Positions 48,791 through 60,094 of a stretch of 64,000 nt of DNA are shown piece after piece. The notes below the pieces were generated by a model. That model had not been told where the DNA came from. It saw only the letters and a list, made by a program, of their open reading frames with translations, and searched no databases. The stretch's first letter is position 1. The number at the start of each line of letters is the position of its first letter. The stretch spans positions 434,001-498,000 of the forward strand of contig JAXHMA010000001.1 of the NCBI GenBank assembly GCA_034521835.1. The letters are read 5' to 3'. This DNA is from JAMQKA01 sp034521835 (GTDB lineage Bacteria; Bacteroidota; Rhodothermia; Balneolales; Balneolaceae). A program made the position numbers and the translations under genes.

Positions 48791-48909
48791 GGAAGATGGG
48801 GATTCATTCTAACAGGATTAAATAAAAACTTTCCTAGCTATATTACGCAAAGTTAGCTTACGCTTTAAGTAGCGTGCGGTAGATGTATTCATAAGTTGTA
48901 TTTTCCCGC

Positions 48910-51387
48910 CTATTCATCCCAAAAGTCCGACATAAACTTCTTCCACCGGGTTTTATTTTTTTTATGGACGCGCTGAAGGTCGGAAATGATTTTTTGGAAT
49001 TCGGGATGATCTTGCAGCGTACTCCACGCCGGATTGGAAGCAATCCAGGGATAGTTTTCGTAGCCAAGATAAATGGTTTTCCGAAGCCAGTGCAGCGCCT
49101 CCGACCGGTTCTCCTCTACCACGCAATAGGTAGCCATCCGGTAGGCCATTTCGCAATCGGTGGCTGAGATGGCCAGCAGCTCATCGGTAATTAACTCTGA
49201 GGCTTTGCCGGGTTCACCAATTTTTACATAGCACATTGCCAGCGTGGGATACGTAATGCGGCGTGCCGGGTCGTTGGCAATTACGGACTCCAGGATCGGT
49301 ATCGCCTTGTCATAATTTCCAGCTCGAAAATGGAGGTATCCCTCCGTTGTTTGAAGCAGGCTGTGTTTTGGTTCCAGCGAGAGCCCTTTTTTTACTTCAT
49401 TCCAGGCTTGATCCATCTTACCCATATAGTGATATACTCTTGCCCTTCGGTTGTAGATCTGCGTGGCTGCCGTGGGATTGTTCTGAAGTGCTATGCTAAA
49501 CAGTTTGAGGGCATCATCATAAATGCCATCCAGCTGAAAGATAATGCCCGCGCCCATATACACTTCCGCATCATGCTTGATCCGTTTCAGCAGGTACTGG
49601 ATATCACGACGTGCCTGCTCCTTTTCGCCCCGCCACAAGTAGGTATAGGCCCGCTGCAGTTTGGCCTCTATGTTATTTTCGTCTATCTCAAGAGCCTTCT
49701 CCAAGTGGCGCTGGGCAGCCATAAAATGGGTGTGCCCGCCTAAGCCGTTGACCACATAATTAAGGTGAGCCCGACCAAGACCCGCATGTGCAGGAGCAAA
49801 ATCAGGTGCTTTTTCAATAACCGTCTGGAACTTCTTTTTGCTCTCCTTCAGATCTTTCCCCATGCTGGAGCCCCACAGAAAACGGGACAGCAGGGCACGG
49901 GCTTCCAGGTAGGTTTCTGAAACCTGCTCCGGTAGCGATTCCTGCTTTTTCTCTGACTTATCGATATCAAGATTTGTAAGACTGAATAGCGCCTGCTCCA
50001 CCTCGTCGGTGATATTTCCCTGTACTTTAACTAAATCGAAGGAGGGTACTTCAATGGAGCCGCTGGTTGCTATCGATTTGTCGGAGACCTCCAGCAGCTG
50101 CCAGTTAAGCATAAAGCCTTCATCCGACCGAAAGTATGAGCCGGTCAGTATAAATTCGGACTCCAATCGATGGCCAGCCTCAATTTCATCAAAATCGCGA
50201 CTGGTTAGCGATAGGAAAGCACCCGGCGGACGTATGCGCACCGAGCTGTTCTGCGAAAGCCTGTTGGCAATGGCATCAGCCAGGGCTAGTCCAAAATAGC
50301 GGTTGGCTTGATCAGGAATTTCCTGGGCCTGTTTGAACGGGAGTACGGCGATGGAGTTTTTTGGTGGATCATGATCTCCTGACTGTGCAAAGAAATCGGT
50401 GACCATGGAAATCAGTGGATTGCGCTGCTTTGATTCCGACTGGCTTTTGGGAGGCGGGGATGGCAGCACGGCAGAACGCTCTCCGGGTACCGTGCCCAGT
50501 TCAAAATCCATGCTTTTCATGATCGTTTTGAGTGCTTCAACCAGTTCAGAAACAGAGGTAAACCGGTTAGTAGGCTGCTTATTGATCGATTTAAGAATCA
50601 CGTTTTGCAACGATTCAGGAATCTCCTCCCGGAGGGTTCTCGGTCGGATGGGATCGCTGTTTTTTATCTGGTGGATTAGTCCACCCTGACCTGCGCTTTC
50701 GGGGACCCAGAACGGGTGTTTACCGGTCATAATTTCGTAGAGGATTACCCCGAGAGAAAAAATATCAGACTGTTCGGTACTCCGACCCGTCACAAATAGC
50801 TCAGGCGCCATATACGCAATTGTCCCAAACTGCTTCGTGCCCGAACCCTGCCCGACAGTAGAATCGTCATAGCCCGATTTCATTTCAGAAACCGGTTTGG
50901 GATCCAGTTGATCATCGGTTCGGCGTTTTGCCAGTCCAAAGTCCAGTATTTTTACGAGTCCAGCCTCGGTAATCATAATGTTGGCTGGCTTAAGATCACG
51001 ATGGAGAATTCCCATGCGGTGCGCCTCCTCCAATCCCTCTGCAATCTGGATACTTACCGAAAGGGCAAATTGAAGATTCAGCGGCTCTTGGTCCACCTGC
51101 TCTTTCAGCGTTTTGCCCGGCACATGTTGCATCACCATATAGGGACGCTTGTCGTACTCGTTTACTTCGTAGATGGCACATACATTGGGATGTTGAATGG
51201 CCGAGGCTATACGTGCTTCTTCCAGAATTTTAAGGCGAACCTTTTTTTCAAAGGCACGATCGGGATGCACAATTTTAATCACTACAGGCCGCATGAGCTT
51301 GGTATCGGTGGCGAGATACACCGTGCCCTGCGAACCGGAGCCTAGCCTCTGGTGGATGTTATACTGGTGTATTTTCTCTGGCTTCAT
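48910..51387 (-). CDS. Ser/Thr protein kinase with TolB-like and TPR domains
   Basis: The 825-residue product has a Hanks-type kinase domain (about 8-290) with GSGSQGTVYLA, the lysine in VVIKIV, HRDLKPANIM, DFGLAKR and MAPELF, all catalytic residues present. A linker with no transmembrane segment leads to a domain of about 350-470 beginning SIAVLPFKQ, which resembles the TolB-like/FlgO-type N-terminal domain. About nine TPR units follow (ETYLEARALLSR to WLRKTIYLGYENYP). This kinase-TolB-TPR layout is seen in related marine bacteria. It is cytoplasmic; substrates are unknown. Confidence 0.88.
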   Translation of the reverse strand: MKPEKIHQYNIHQRLGSGSQGTVYLATDTKLMRPVVIKIVHPDRAFEKKVRLKILEEARIASAIQHPNVCAIYEVNEYDKRPYMVMQHVPGKTLKEQVDQEPLNLQFALSVSIQIAEGLEEAHRMGILHRDLKPANIMITEAGLVKILDFGLAKRRTDDQLDPKPVSEMKSGYDDSTVGQGSGTKQFGTIAYMAPELFVTGRSTEQSDIFSLGVILYEIMTGKHPFWVPESAGQGGLIHQIKNSDPIRPRTLREEIPESLQNVILKSINKQPTNRFTSVSELVEALKTIMKSMDFELGTVPGERSAVLPSPPPKSQSESKQRNPLISMVTDFFAQSGDHDPPKNSIAVLPFKQAQEIPDQANRYFGLALADAIANRLSQNSSVRIRPPGAFLSLTSRDFDEIEAGHRLESEFILTGSYFRSDEGFMLNWQLLEVSDKSIATSGSIEVPSFDLVKVQGNITDEVEQALFSLTNLDIDKSEKKQESLPEQVSETYLEARALLSRFLWGSSMGKDLKESKKKFQTVIEKAPDFAPAHAGLGRAHLNYVVNGLGGHTHFMAAQRHLEKALEIDENNIEAKLQRAYTYLWRGEKEQARRDIQYLLKRIKHDAEVYMGAGIIFQLDGIYDDALKLFSIALQNNPTAATQIYNRRARVYHYMGKMDQAWNEVKKGLSLEPKHSLLQTTEGYLHFRAGNYDKAIPILESVIANDPARRITYPTLAMCYVKIGEPGKASELITDELLAISATDCEMAYRMATYCVVEENRSEALHWLRKTIYLGYENYPWIASNPAWSTLQDHPEFQKIISDLQRVHKKNKTRWKKFMSDFWDE

Positions 51388-51588
51388 AGAAGGAAAAATA
51401 ACCGTAAATAGCTCAAACTCCTATTCTGATAATCCGCTTGATGTGGGATATTTGTTATAAAAAGGAGGTCAACTTTTGAGCCGAAATTATTCGCAGATGA
51501 AGAAGTGAACAGCAGGATGTTACTCTAGTTCAGGAATAAATGGGATTGCATATATATGGTTTAACTTACTGTGGATTTGATGAACTAC

Positions 51589-52644
51589 TCATCGAAAAAG
51601 TTTTTCGAACTCCTCTTTAAAATTCGGTTTAATGATACCTTTCTCAGTAATAAATCCAGTAATGAAACGGTGCGGCGTTACATCGAAAGCGGGATTGTAG
51701 GTTTCCACTTTGTCAGGGGCTACTTGTGAGCCGTTGAATGAGGCAATTTCTTCTCCTTCTCGTTCTTCGATCGGTATTTCACCGCCGTTCTCAATATCCA
51801 TATCAATGGTCGAAAGGGGGACAGCAACATAAAAAGGAATGTCGTGTTCTTTTGCGAGTACCGCCAGGGAATAGGTGCCAATTTTGTTGGCCGTATCGCC
51901 GTTGGCTGCCACGCGATCAGCACCCACCAAAATTTTATCCACTTTTCCTTGCTGCATAAGCGACCCGGCCATGGAGTCAGTAATAAGCTTCATGGGTATT
52001 TCGACATTCATCAGCTCCCATGAAGTAAGGCGGGCGCCCTGCAACAGGGGACGTGTTTCACCCACCCACACATGGATATTTTTTTCGGCCTGGTGAGAAT
52101 GAAAAATAACTGAAAGAGCGGTGCCATACTGTCCGGTCGCCAGGCTGCCCGTGTTGCAATGCGTAAGTATCTTATCCTCTGCTTGGATGAGTTCTGTACC
52201 GATTTCCCCGATCTTTTTGTTGATCCGCTTATCTTCATCGTGGATCGTTTTGGCGGTTTTAAGTACGATATCCTTGATTTCGGATATATCTTTATCCTTA
52301 TGCGCCTGGATTGTGTTTTTCAACCGATTGAGTGCCCATTTCAAATTAACCGCTGTGGGTCGGGCTGTTTCCAGGTAGTCGGCAATCCGTTCAACCTCTA
52401 CCCAGAAACTGTCAAACGAGCTTTCTGGCAGATCTTTGATGCCGAGGTAAAAACCATAAGAGGCAGCAATGCCAATAGCCGGGGCCCCGCGTACTCTAAG
52501 CTGTTTTATAGCTTCCCAGATGCGTCCCACATCTTCAATATCACTATACACTTCTCGGTTGGGCAGGTAGGTCTGGTCTAGAATTCGAACGTGGTCATCT
52601 CGCCATTCTATCGACTGAACGGCTGCTTCTGAACTGTCTCCCAT
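51589..52644 (-). CDS. mtnA: Methylthioribose-1-phosphate isomerase
   Basis: The 351-residue product has IEWRDDHVRILDQTYLP, RVRGAPAIGIAASYG, THCNTGSLATGQYGTAL with the catalytic cysteine, and VGADRVAANGDTANKIGTY with the catalytic aspartate. These define MtnA rather than the eIF2B-like regulatory proteins. It isomerises 5-methylthioribose 1-phosphate in methionine salvage. No other mtn gene is adjacent. Confidence 0.94.
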   Translation of the reverse strand: MGDSSEAAVQSIEWRDDHVRILDQTYLPNREVYSDIEDVGRIWEAIKQLRVRGAPAIGIAASYGFYLGIKDLPESSFDSFWVEVERIADYLETARPTAVNLKWALNRLKNTIQAHKDKDISEIKDIVLKTAKTIHDEDKRINKKIGEIGTELIQAEDKILTHCNTGSLATGQYGTALSVIFHSHQAEKNIHVWVGETRPLLQGARLTSWELMNVEIPMKLITDSMAGSLMQQGKVDKILVGADRVAANGDTANKIGTYSLAVLAKEHDIPFYVAVPLSTIDMDIENGGEIPIEEREGEEIASFNGSQVAPDKVETYNPAFDVTPHRFITGFITEKGIIKPNFKEEFEKLFR

Positions 52645-52746
52645 AGGTATATTGATTCCAAATAATTCCGATTAACGGTGGGAATATATCATTTTGTGCG
52701 CAAGTGCCCTAAATGATTATTCCTGTCAGCTATTTTGTTGCCTGAA

Positions 52747-54453
52747 TCAGTACCCGGTGACATACCCGTTGCCCCGGGGATCAGCGGCACCACGTCGTTT
52801 CGCCTCCTCATCCACGTAAATTATATGAGATCGTCCGATACCATCGGTGGTGGAAAGGGTATGCCCCATCTGGGTAAGCGAACGGCGTGTATCCTGGGTG
52901 ATGCCGTAGGTTTCGTAGTAGAGCTGGTCGGGCAGCCACTGGTGGTGGAACCGGGGCGCCGTAAGAGCTTGCATAGGATTCATCTGAAAAACGGCGATAT
53001 TTAAAAAGTTTTGCAGCGTGGCAGTGATTATTCGCGGGCCGCCGGCAGCGCCCAGTACCATCCGAACGCTGTCTCCCCGGGTGACAATGGTGGGAGACAT
53101 ACTGCTGAGCATCCGCTTGCCGGGCTCAACGGCATTGGCTTTGCCCTGGATGAGGCCAAACATGTTGGGTTCGCCGGGCTGTGCGGTAAAGTCATCCATC
53201 TCATTGTTGAGCAAAAAACCCGCGCCGCCTACCGCTAGATGATTCCCATACGAGCCGTTTAGCGTGGTGGTCACAGCCACGGCATTACCATCTTTATCCA
53301 CGATGGAAAAATGGGTGGTCTCTGATGATTCTGTGACTTGAAAACTTGGGATGGAACCGTGGTCTATCTCATCGCTGCTGGAGGCTTTCTGGGGATTAAA
53401 ACTCTGGAACCGTTCGGTGTTATAGGATTCGCTCAGCAGCTTTTCAGTGGGGATATTCACAAAATCCGGATCACCCAGGAAGTAGGCACGGTCGGCAAAG
53501 GCCCGGCGCATTGCCTCGGTAACCAGGTGTATGTAGCTAGGAGAATTAAAACCGGTTTCTTTAAGGTCATGTTCATCAATCATATACAAAATTTGGGCGA
53601 TGGCGATACTTCCGCTGCTGGGTGGGGGCATAATGTTGAGTTCATAGCCTAGGAAGGTAGCTTTGATCGGGTCGCGCCACGTGCTTTCGTAATTCTGCAG
53701 GTCACGATAGGAAATGATACCCCCGTGCTTTTTCATTTCATTGACAATCATCTCGGCCGTGCGCCCGGAATAAAAACCGCCTCGTCCAAAACGCGCAATC
53801 CGTTCCAGTGTTTCTGCCAGGTCTTCCTGTACAAAAAGGTCGCCCTCCTCGTAGGGTTCTCCTATTTCCTTGGTGAAATACGCTGTTGAACTTTCATATT
53901 TTTTGAAGGATTCAGCGTGGTTGTTCAGGTCGCGGGCTTGTATCCATGAGAGTTCGTAGCCTTCGCGGGCCAAACGTATAGCCGGTTCAAGAATCGTTTC
54001 GAGCGGTAGATGTCCATACCGTTCTGCGGCCTTGATCATGCCATCCACCACACCAGGAACACCGGAAGCCAGCACCGAGCGGCGGCTAAGATCAGGCTGA
54101 TATTCTCCATTCCGGATAAACATATCTTCGGTGGACCGGCTCGGGGCCTTTTCACGGAAATCGAGCGCACGGGTAGTGCCATCTTCCAAGTGTACAACCA
54201 TAAATCCGCCGCCGCCGATATTTCCAGCGCGCGGCAGAGTCACAGCCAGTGTAAATTGGACAGCTATAGCGGCATCTATGGCATTACCACCTCGTTCCAG
54301 GATTTGCCGTCCAACTTCAGAGGCTCGCTGTTCGGCAGTAACCACAGCTGCATTATCATACGATTTAGACCAGCCGACCTGGGCAAACCCCGCTTCAGGC
54401 AGAGAGTATAACAAGAAGCAAAATAAAAGCAGCAGATGTAACAGTTTTTTCAT
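52747..54453 (-). CDS. ggt: Gamma-glutamyltransferase
   Basis: The 568-residue product has a signal peptide (to about residue 25, ending GFAQ). It has ASEVGRQILERGGNAIDAAIAVQFTL split by normal spacing, DFREKAP, and the autoprocessing site TTHFSIVDKDGNAV with the nucleophilic threonine at the start of the small subunit. Near the end come LSSMSPTIV and GAAGGPRI. It works in the periplasm, hydrolysing glutathione or transferring the glutamyl group. It is monocistronic. Confidence 0.94.
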   Translation of the reverse strand: MKKLLHLLLLFCFLLYSLPEAGFAQVGWSKSYDNAAVVTAEQRASEVGRQILERGGNAIDAAIAVQFTLAVTLPRAGNIGGGGFMVVHLEDGTTRALDFREKAPSRSTEDMFIRNGEYQPDLSRRSVLASGVPGVVDGMIKAAERYGHLPLETILEPAIRLAREGYELSWIQARDLNNHAESFKKYESSTAYFTKEIGEPYEEGDLFVQEDLAETLERIARFGRGGFYSGRTAEMIVNEMKKHGGIISYRDLQNYESTWRDPIKATFLGYELNIMPPPSSGSIAIAQILYMIDEHDLKETGFNSPSYIHLVTEAMRRAFADRAYFLGDPDFVNIPTEKLLSESYNTERFQSFNPQKASSSDEIDHGSIPSFQVTESSETTHFSIVDKDGNAVAVTTTLNGSYGNHLAVGGAGFLLNNEMDDFTAQPGEPNMFGLIQGKANAVEPGKRMLSSMSPTIVTRGDSVRMVLGAAGGPRIITATLQNFLNIAVFQMNPMQALTAPRFHHQWLPDQLYYETYGITQDTRRSLTQMGHTLSTTDGIGRSHIIYVDEEAKRRGAADPRGNGYVTGY

Positions 54454-54597
54454 ATGGCAAAAAGATCAGTTTATGAGGCATGTCGGAAGAGCACAATATA
54501 AAAAAATATGATGTCCAGGGTATGGATTGGCTAATGTGCAGTTACGAATTATAAAGGGTGTTTTTCATAAAAATTGGGCTCGAAAAGAGAAATAAAG

Positions 54598-55506
54598 TCA
54601 CGATCGGGGATGAAACTCTTTGTGGACTTGATGCAGCAGGCTGCGATCTACGTGGGTATAAATCTCGGTGGTCACAATAGAGGAATGTCCAAGCATCTCT
54701 TGCACTGCGCGCAGGTCGGCCCCGCCTTCTAAAAGATGAGTTGCAAAGGAATGACGAAAAATATGAGGATACACATTTTTTTCGATGCCAGCTCGTTCCG
54801 CCGCATCATTTACGATATTCCAGATGCTCATGCGTGAGAGAGGCCCACCACGGTTATTCAGGAAGACCCTGTTTTTGGCTTTTTGAGGATTCTTATCTTT
54901 TAAATAGTTCGGGCGTATATACTCAATGTAATGCTCCAGTGCGTTCTGGGCTTGTTCTCCCACCGGCACCAGCCGCTCCTTGTCGCCTTTGCCCATAACT
55001 CGGATAAAGCCAATTTCAAAAAATAGATGATCCAGTTCCATGCCTACCAGTTCGCTAACTCGCATGCCGGTAGCATACAAGCACTCCATGATCGCGGCAT
55101 TCCGTATTCCCTGATCCGTGGTGCGATCGGGTATTTCCAAGATGCGTTCGATCTCACCTGTATTGAGCACTTCAGGCAGTTTTTCTGCTTTCTTGGGTAG
55201 TTCGACCAGCTCGGCGGGATTGGCTTCGGTAAGCTTTTCCACAACAGCAAATTCGTGAAAACTGCGAATGCTGGATACATTGCGCGCAACAGAACTGGTT
55301 GAGAGGTCCATCGCTGAGAGCTCCTCAAGGTAATCCTCAATATGCTTTAGGGTTACCCCGCCCAGATCTTTGATGCGCAGGTCTTGCTCCAGGAATTTAA
55401 GGTAGCGGGAAAGGTCGTTTTTGTAGGCATAGATGGAGTGCTCGGAAAGCCCTTTTTCTACCTTGGTGAACTGTAGGTAACGTTGCAGTTCTTCCTCAAA
55501 ATGCAT
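54598..55506 (-). CDS. xerD: Tyrosine recombinase XerD
   Basis: The 302-residue product has an N-terminal SAM-like domain (FEEELQRYLQFTKVEKGLSEHSIYAYKNDL in part) and a catalytic domain with R (LYATGMRVSELVGM), K (MGKGDKERLVP), H-x-x-R (HIFRHSFATHLLEGG), H (LGHSSIVTT) and the tyrosine nucleophile (EIYTHVD). It resolves chromosome dimers at dif together with XerC. The length and location, away from mobile genes, favour the housekeeping enzyme. It lies four bases from the stop of the PgpH-type gene and may be cotranscribed. Confidence 0.9.
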   Translation of the reverse strand: MHFEEELQRYLQFTKVEKGLSEHSIYAYKNDLSRYLKFLEQDLRIKDLGGVTLKHIEDYLEELSAMDLSTSSVARNVSSIRSFHEFAVVEKLTEANPAELVELPKKAEKLPEVLNTGEIERILEIPDRTTDQGIRNAAIMECLYATGMRVSELVGMELDHLFFEIGFIRVMGKGDKERLVPVGEQAQNALEHYIEYIRPNYLKDKNPQKAKNRVFLNNRGGPLSRMSIWNIVNDAAERAGIEKNVYPHIFRHSFATHLLEGGADLRAVQEMLGHSSIVTTEIYTHVDRSLLHQVHKEFHPRS

Positions 55507-55509
55507 GCA

Positions 55510-57981
55510 CTAGGTATTTATATATTCATCGATTTTCGGGGGATCGGGAGAGTCTGTATCATCAACCGTGATTTCAGCAGACTTGTCGTCTGTAATTGAA
55601 GGTTCTTTGGCCGCTTTTTCCACCTGCTCCTTGTCCTGCTCTTTTTTGTCTTCAGGATACTCAACGCGGCTGTGGTAGATACCCATGAGGATATTCAGGA
55701 ACGTTTCTTTAATGGTACGCAGATCCTGAAAGGTAAGGGGACATTTGCTGAGCTGACCTTCATTAACACGATCATCCACCATCTTATTTATGAGGTTTTC
55801 CAGTTTCTGGTAACTGGGATCTTTCATCGCGCGGGATGCAGCCTCCACGCCATCGGCCAGCAACAGGATGCCGGTCTCCTTGGTTCGGGGCAGAGGGCCG
55901 TCATAACGGAAATCTTTCTCCTGGATTTCATCTTTGTTCTCGTCGGTCTTCTCCTTGGCTTTGCTAAAGAAATACTTAATCAGGGAGGTGCCGTGGTGAG
56001 TTTTGATAAAGTCAATAATAATTTCCGGCAGCCCATGTTTCCTCGCTGATTTCACCCCATTGCTCACATGTGCTTTAATTACAAGGGCACTCATCCGGGG
56101 TTTCAGCTTGTCATGCTCATTTGGGCCGGCCTGATTTTCAATAAAATAGCCGGGATTATCCATTTTGCCAATGTCGTGATATAGGGCACCTACGCGGCAC
56201 AGTAGTCCATTTGCGCCGATGGAGCCAGCGGCAGCTTCCGAAAGATTAGCCACCTGCAGGCTGTGATGAAACGTGCCGGGGGCCTGGGTCATCAGATCCT
56301 TGAGAAGAGGCAGATTTGTATCGCTCAGTTCAAGCAAGGTAAAGTCCGTAGTGACCTTGAAGACTTTCTCAAATAGAAGAATCAGGGGATAAGTAAAAAG
56401 GATAAAAACGGCATTGATGATCACGAAGAAGAGGTCGTTGCCGAGTTCGGTCCAGCCCTCGAAAGCAGTCATATTAAAACCGATCAAAATTATAGCATAT
56501 GAACCGAAAACGATGCCGGGCGTTACAAAAAAGAACTGAGATCGTTTTTGATATCACGTACCGAAAAAAGACCGAGGCTGCAGGCCACGGTGGTTGCGGC
56601 AACATATTCATAATTATTTCCCACAATAAGCCCGGTTAGCAGCGCAAGGCAGATGGTAGATAGCAGGCCTACACGAGAATCAAATATGATGGTTAGAATA
56701 ATCGGGGCAACCGCCACGGGCACAATGTAGGGCGATATGTTGTCTAGGCTGTAAGTTATGGAGCTGGCAATACAGATCACACTCATGGCGATGAAAACCA
56801 GAAGGAGCAGCGCGTTATTTCCGAAAATAGTGCGCCGGTAAAGATATAGGTAGAAGAAGAATACTGTTGTTATAGCTATAATCGAGAGCACATCACCAAA
56901 GTACCGGAGCCAGCGCTCAGTGTCGCTGGCATTCTGGGCACGGGCATCGGCCAGGCTTTCCAACCGGTTGGCACGTTCGGGGGTTACAATATCTCCCCTG
57001 CGGATGATCAACCTGTCCCTGGGCCACGGCTCCTTTGGTTTCTGAAATATTCGAAAGAGCCTCATCAATTCGGGCTTGGGTATCCTGCTTGTTGTAAATG
57101 TAGTTCGGTTGGATAACTTCGTTGTAAATCTGTGAGCCCGCATTGGCTATGGCTTCATAGTAAGATCGTGAGAGCTGAAATCGCGTATATTCTTTCGCTT
57201 CCTGCAGATCACGCAGATTAGCCAGGCTGTAGGTACGTTCGGTGCGTTTTTTGAGGTCTCGGACGGTAATTTCATCGTAGGAGAGGGTATCCTTGTCAAC
57301 ATTCAGAATCCCGTCGTTCAATGTTTCATTAATAATACTTTCAAGTTGCTGTTTCAGGTCTATACCCACAAATTCGGACCCGCTGGAACTCCCTGTTTCC
57401 TGCTCCAAGCCTTTTACTTTTGCATAGTTTTCCAGCAGGGCCTGCCAAGATTGATCCGAGAGATTCACATCGGTTACATTCAGCTCCTGTATAAATCGAA
57501 GGCTATCATTGGTAATGGTACTACTTTCCTGGGCTTTGGCACGCTGCCAATCGAGATATGACTGTAGAACCGGCTGCATGTCTTTGAATAGGGAATCTAA
57601 CTGGCTCTGTATGTTGATCCGTGCATTGTGATCAACATGAAAAATGGGAGGTGTACTGCGCCGAATTTTCTGGCGTTCCTGCTGCAGCTCGCCCTCATTT
57701 TTTTGAAGGGCAAACGTAAAGGGGGCTGTCAGATCTTGAGCTCTCCAGGGTTCTCCTACCGTGTAATTAATCGATTCCTTGAACGAGGTACGGGGCACTG
57801 CACTGATCAGAATACCCAGGAAGCCGATCAGGATGAGGGCGCGAATATATTTATTTTTTTTGAGAGAGGATTTCTCCTCTTCTTTTTTTCTCTTTTCTCC
57901 GAGAATGGGCGCCCCGGTACTGCTTTTTGGGCCGAGTCCAATTTTTTCTAAAAACCCCATGAAAGAAGGTTTAGTGAGCAA
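55510..57981 (-). CDS. 7TM-HD phosphodiesterase, PgpH/YqfF type (two frameshifts)
   Basis: After an N-terminal helix (about 45-62) comes an extracytoplasmic 7TMR-HDED domain, then seven helices, then an HD domain with HHSLQVANLSEAAAG, ALYHDIGKMDNPGYFIENQ and THHGTSLIKYF. The frame breaks at 57021-57023 (one base too many; restored A-V-A-R-D-R-L-I-I-R-R-G-D-I-V) and near 56544 (one missing base; restored D-I-K-N-R-S-Q-F-F-F-V-T-P-G). The restored length is about 824 residues. Family members hydrolyse cyclic di-AMP. That role here is inferred; no cyclase gene is in the window. Confidence 0.88.
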
Positions 57982-58098
57982 TTAACCTGTAGCAACGCAG
58001 GATAAAGTATAGAACGTTAAGTATAGAATAATGATATTAAAGTAACCAATCAGTGGATATAGAAAAAATATTTCGTTTTACCGGCAAGTATATTATTA

Positions 58099-60094
58099 CT
58101 AATCTATCATTATTCGCAGGTCGTCTTCGCTGATGATCGGAATTCCGAGCTCTTCCGCCTTGTCGTACTTTCTGCCTGGCGATTCACCTGCCAGCAGAAA
58201 ATCCGTATTGCCGCTGACCGAAGAAGTTGTTCGCCCGCCGTGCTTTTCGATAAGTTCTGTAGCTTCTTTGCGGGTAAGGGTTGCAAGGGAGCCCGTCAAG
58301 ACAAATTTTTTGTCTTCTAATCGTCGTGATTGCCGCTGAACTTTTTCAGCAGTGAACGTGAGACCGTGATTTCGAAGCTTTTCTATGATGCGTTTATTTT
58401 TTTCATTATTAAAAAAACGGACGACCGACTCAGCAATTTTAGGGCCGATCGAGTCTATGTCGGCCACGGTTTCCTCGTCGGCTTCCATCAGTGTATCCAT
58501 AGAGTGGAGACCCTCGGCCAGATCGCGAGCTACGGTTGCGCCTACAAGATCGAATTCCCAGCGCATAGATGACGCGATTCAGCGGCTGTTCCTTGCTTTT
58601 TTCAATGGCATCGATCAAGTTTTGCGCACTTTTATTGCCCATACGTTCCAGTGGCAGCAGTTGATTGACCGAGAGTTCATACAAATCAGCATATGTTTGA
58701 ACGAGATCGTTGTTCACCAACTGCTCCACGACAGCTTCACCCAGGCCTTCAATATTCATGGCATCACGAGAGGCGAAGTGCTCAATCCGGCTACGCACTT
58801 GCGGCGGACACAGATGATTGATACAGCGCCAGGCAACCTCATCGCCCAGTTTTACCAGCTTCTCACCACAAGCGGGGCAGCTTATCGGCATCTCAAATTT
58901 GGGACCACGGTCTTTCCGATCAGGATTGACCACGCTGAGCACCTGCGGAATAATTTCACCAGCCTTTTCTACGACTACCTTATCGCCCACGCGGATATCT
59001 TTTCGGTGGATTTCATCTTCATTATGCAGGGAAGCCCGTTTTACTACAGTACCCGCAAGCTGAACAGGCTTTAGTTCTGCTACCGGCGTAATCTTGCCAA
59101 GACGCCCCACCTGCAAGGTGATTTCTTCAATTGTAGTGGTAGCCTGTTCCGCCTCAAATTTGTAGGCGATCGCCCAGCGTGGCGCCTTCGATGTTGTTCC
59201 GAGCATATCCCTAAAACGTTCTTCGTTTACCTTGATAACCACCCCGTCGGTTTCAAATGGCAGCTCTTTTCGGAGATTTTTCCACTCGTCAATTTTATGG
59301 TGAACTTCCTCAATATCCTTGCATAAAGCATAATGATCGCAAACCCTGAGTCCGAACTCTTTCAGCAGACTCATTTTCTCATATTGGGTAATCGAATCTC
59401 GCTCGGAGTTCAGGAGCAAATCGAAGCAGAAAAGCCGTATCGGGCAGCGGGCTACTTCCCGGGGATCCTGCATTTTCAGAGAGCCTGCTGTGGAGTTCCT
59501 GGGATTGGCAAATGTATTGAGCCCTTGTTTTTCCCGGTGTTCATTCAGGCGGGCAAACGCCTCACGCTCCATGTAGGCCTCACCCCGCACTTCCACTATA
59601 TCCGGGTAATTATTCTGCAATTGCAGCGGCAGGTCGTTGATGGTTTTTATATTCTGGGTGATATCGTCACCTCGTTCTCCATCACCCCGGGTGCCGCCTA
59701 GGGCCAGTTCTCCATTCTCGTACCGCAGGCGGATGGCAGCGCCGTCAAATTTGAGCTCCACCATGTAGGTAAAATCAGTATGATCGAGAATATCGCGAAC
59801 CCGCCGGTCAAAATCGTTTAGTTCATCCTCGTTGTAGGTATTGTCCAGGCTGAGCAGTGGTATGGGATGCTCCACGGTCGGGAAATCGCTGGAGGGTTCG
59901 CCGCCCACGCGCATAGTGGGGGAACCAGGCTCTTGCAGATCATATTTCTGCTCCAGCTCTTCCAGCTCTTTCAGGTAATCATCAAACTCACGATCGGAGA
60001 TAAACGGCTGAGCCTCCTGGTAATACGCTTTATTTGCTTGATCCAGTAGATCGCGAAGCTCCTGAACGCGCTGTTCAGCTTCTGCTCGGTTCAT
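58099..60094 (-). CDS. ligA: NAD-dependent DNA ligase (frameshifted)
   Basis: I start it at the ATG at 60094. The adenylation domain has ISDREFDDYLKEL, SLDNTYNEDEL and the nucleotide-binding lysine in VELKFDGAAIRL, then GTRGDGERGDDITQN. An OB domain, a C4 zinc finger (CPACGEKL ... RCINHLCP) and helix-hairpin-helix repeats follow. The frame breaks at about 58548, where one extra base, once removed, restores A-L-G-I-R-F-V-G-A-T-V-A. The C-terminal BRCT domain (FVLTGSLATLTRKEA) runs to 58099. Total length is about 665 residues, normal. It seals nicks in replication and is essential in most bacteria, so the break is surely an error. Confidence 0.95.
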
